Part shown: one piece after another, positions 5,580 to 5,947 of the stretch
How the letters are laid out: every line of letters begins with the position of its first letter
Position numbering within the stretch: position 1 is the first letter of the stretch
NCBI GenBank assembly: GCA_003485185.1
Contig: DNAS01000057.1
Span: 6,844-12,790 of the forward strand
DNA: 5,947 nucleotides
Reading direction: 5' to 3'
Source: Phycisphaerales bacterium
Lineage (GTDB): Bacteria > Planctomycetota > Phycisphaerae > SM23-33
Translations under genes and position numbers: made by a program
The notes under the pieces: generated by a model
The model's database searches: none
What the model was told of the DNA's origin: nothing
The model's input: only the letters and a program-made list of their open reading frames with translations

Positions 5580-5903
5580 ATGACCACCTTGCGCGTTTTT
5601 GACATCATGGAATCCTCCCAATCCGTATCCGGCACTTCGGATGGCGGAAAGCTTGCGCGCCGAGTTGTAGAGGAACTTCAAAAAACGGACACGGAAATCG
5701 TCTTGGACTTTTCAAAAATCGTAAGTCTTTCGAATTCCGCTGGTTGCGCCTTCTGGGCTGTGGTTCTCAGAGATTCGGGACCATCGGACGTCAGTAGGCT
5801 CCGGTTCAAAGTCCCCAACCCGTTGGTTCTTCGAAGTATCGAATATGGATTGCAGTTCGGGATGGAGCAGACCCAGGAAAAACGCGAGCCAACACACACC
5901 TGA
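5580..5903 (+). CDS. STAS-like domain protein (DUF4325 type)
   Basis: A 107-residue single-domain protein. Residues 23-36 form a helix (GKLARRVVEELQKT), then strand EIVLDFSKIVSL (39-50), then SNSAGCAFWAVVLRD (51-65), strand LRFKV, and a last helix LVLRSIEYGL. This order and the LDF strand followed by a Ser-rich turn match the STAS-like DUF4325 family, relatives of anti-sigma-factor antagonists, whose phosphorylated Ser sits at this turn. Ser51 or Ser53 could play that part. Start taken at ATG 5580, one base after the upstream stop, so translation is probably coupled; a GTG at 5553 would add nine residues inside the ATPase gene. The natural partner is the ATPase next door. The family is often found paired with such ATPases, but the output is not known to me. 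Confidence 0.7.
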   Translation: MTTLRVFDIMESSQSVSGTSDGGKLARRVVEELQKTDTEIVLDFSKIVSLSNSAGCAFWAVVLRDSGPSDVSRLRFKVPNPLVLRSIEYGLQFGMEQTQEKREPTHT

Positions 5904-5947
5904 TGGAGCAGTTTTTCCAGAAAATTGTGACCCCTTGGCAACGGGTG
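5903..5947 (+). CDS. Start of a third operon gene, cut by the window end
   Basis: The stop of the STAS-like gene and an ATG overlap as TGATG (5901-5905). The frame from this ATG stays open for all 15 codons to the edge and reads MEQFFQKIVTPWQRV. The overlap, same strand and absence of any terminator argue for a third co-translated gene. No family can be named from 15 residues. There is no strong ribosome binding site in front, consistent with coupling. Confidence 0.6.
   Translation, partial: MEQFFQKIVTPWQRV

Overview
The window looks like a piece of a high-GC bacterial chromosome, most probably a planctomycete (Phycisphaerae-like) or a relative. Three things suggest this: a secreted protein with a PEP-CTERM sorting tail; a RIO/WaaP-like kinase next to a type 2 pyrF; and the low-complexity intergenic repeats of a kind I recall from such genomes (palindromes built from GTCAATTGAC, CCACTC-rich runs, GGTCGGAGTTCGAAGT-like arms). 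The assignment is inference from style, with no marker gene present.

Layout, left to right. Positions 1-136 hold a palindromic repeat and the leader of a plus-strand HAD-family hydrolase (137-883). Immediately downstream and convergent is a 32-residue membrane-type mini-ORF (minus strand, 887-985) with an AAGGAG ribosome binding site. Positions 986-1414 have no convincing gene but hold two sets of inverted repeats. A minus-strand gene (1415-2401) encodes a signal-peptide-bearing, PEP-CTERM-anchored protein that looks like an IdeS/Mac-1 type cysteine peptidase. It follows a 167-nt leader with a consensus -10 box and a strong hairpin. Then, still on minus, come a RIO/WaaP-like kinase (2705-3538) and pyrF (3654-4553), separated by an inverted repeat.

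From about 4620 to the right edge the composition changes: GC falls visibly and codon use becomes mixed. Here a plus-strand operon starts divergently from pyrF. It encodes a GHKL ATPase with a STAS-like N-terminal domain (4667-5578), a small STAS-like protein of DUF4325 type (5580-5903), and a third gene starting at 5903 in a TGATG overlap and cut by the window end. This resembles anti-sigma kinase/antagonist switches (SpoIIAB/SpoIIAA logic), but its effector is out of view. It looks horizontally acquired and is the best candidate here for an undescribed system. Its promoter places the predicted transcript start on the ATG, so the mRNA may be leaderless.

The left-hand genes have unrelated jobs: phosphate-ester chemistry, a surface peptidase, a kinase and pyrimidine synthesis. 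Apart from strand-sharing they show no common pathway.
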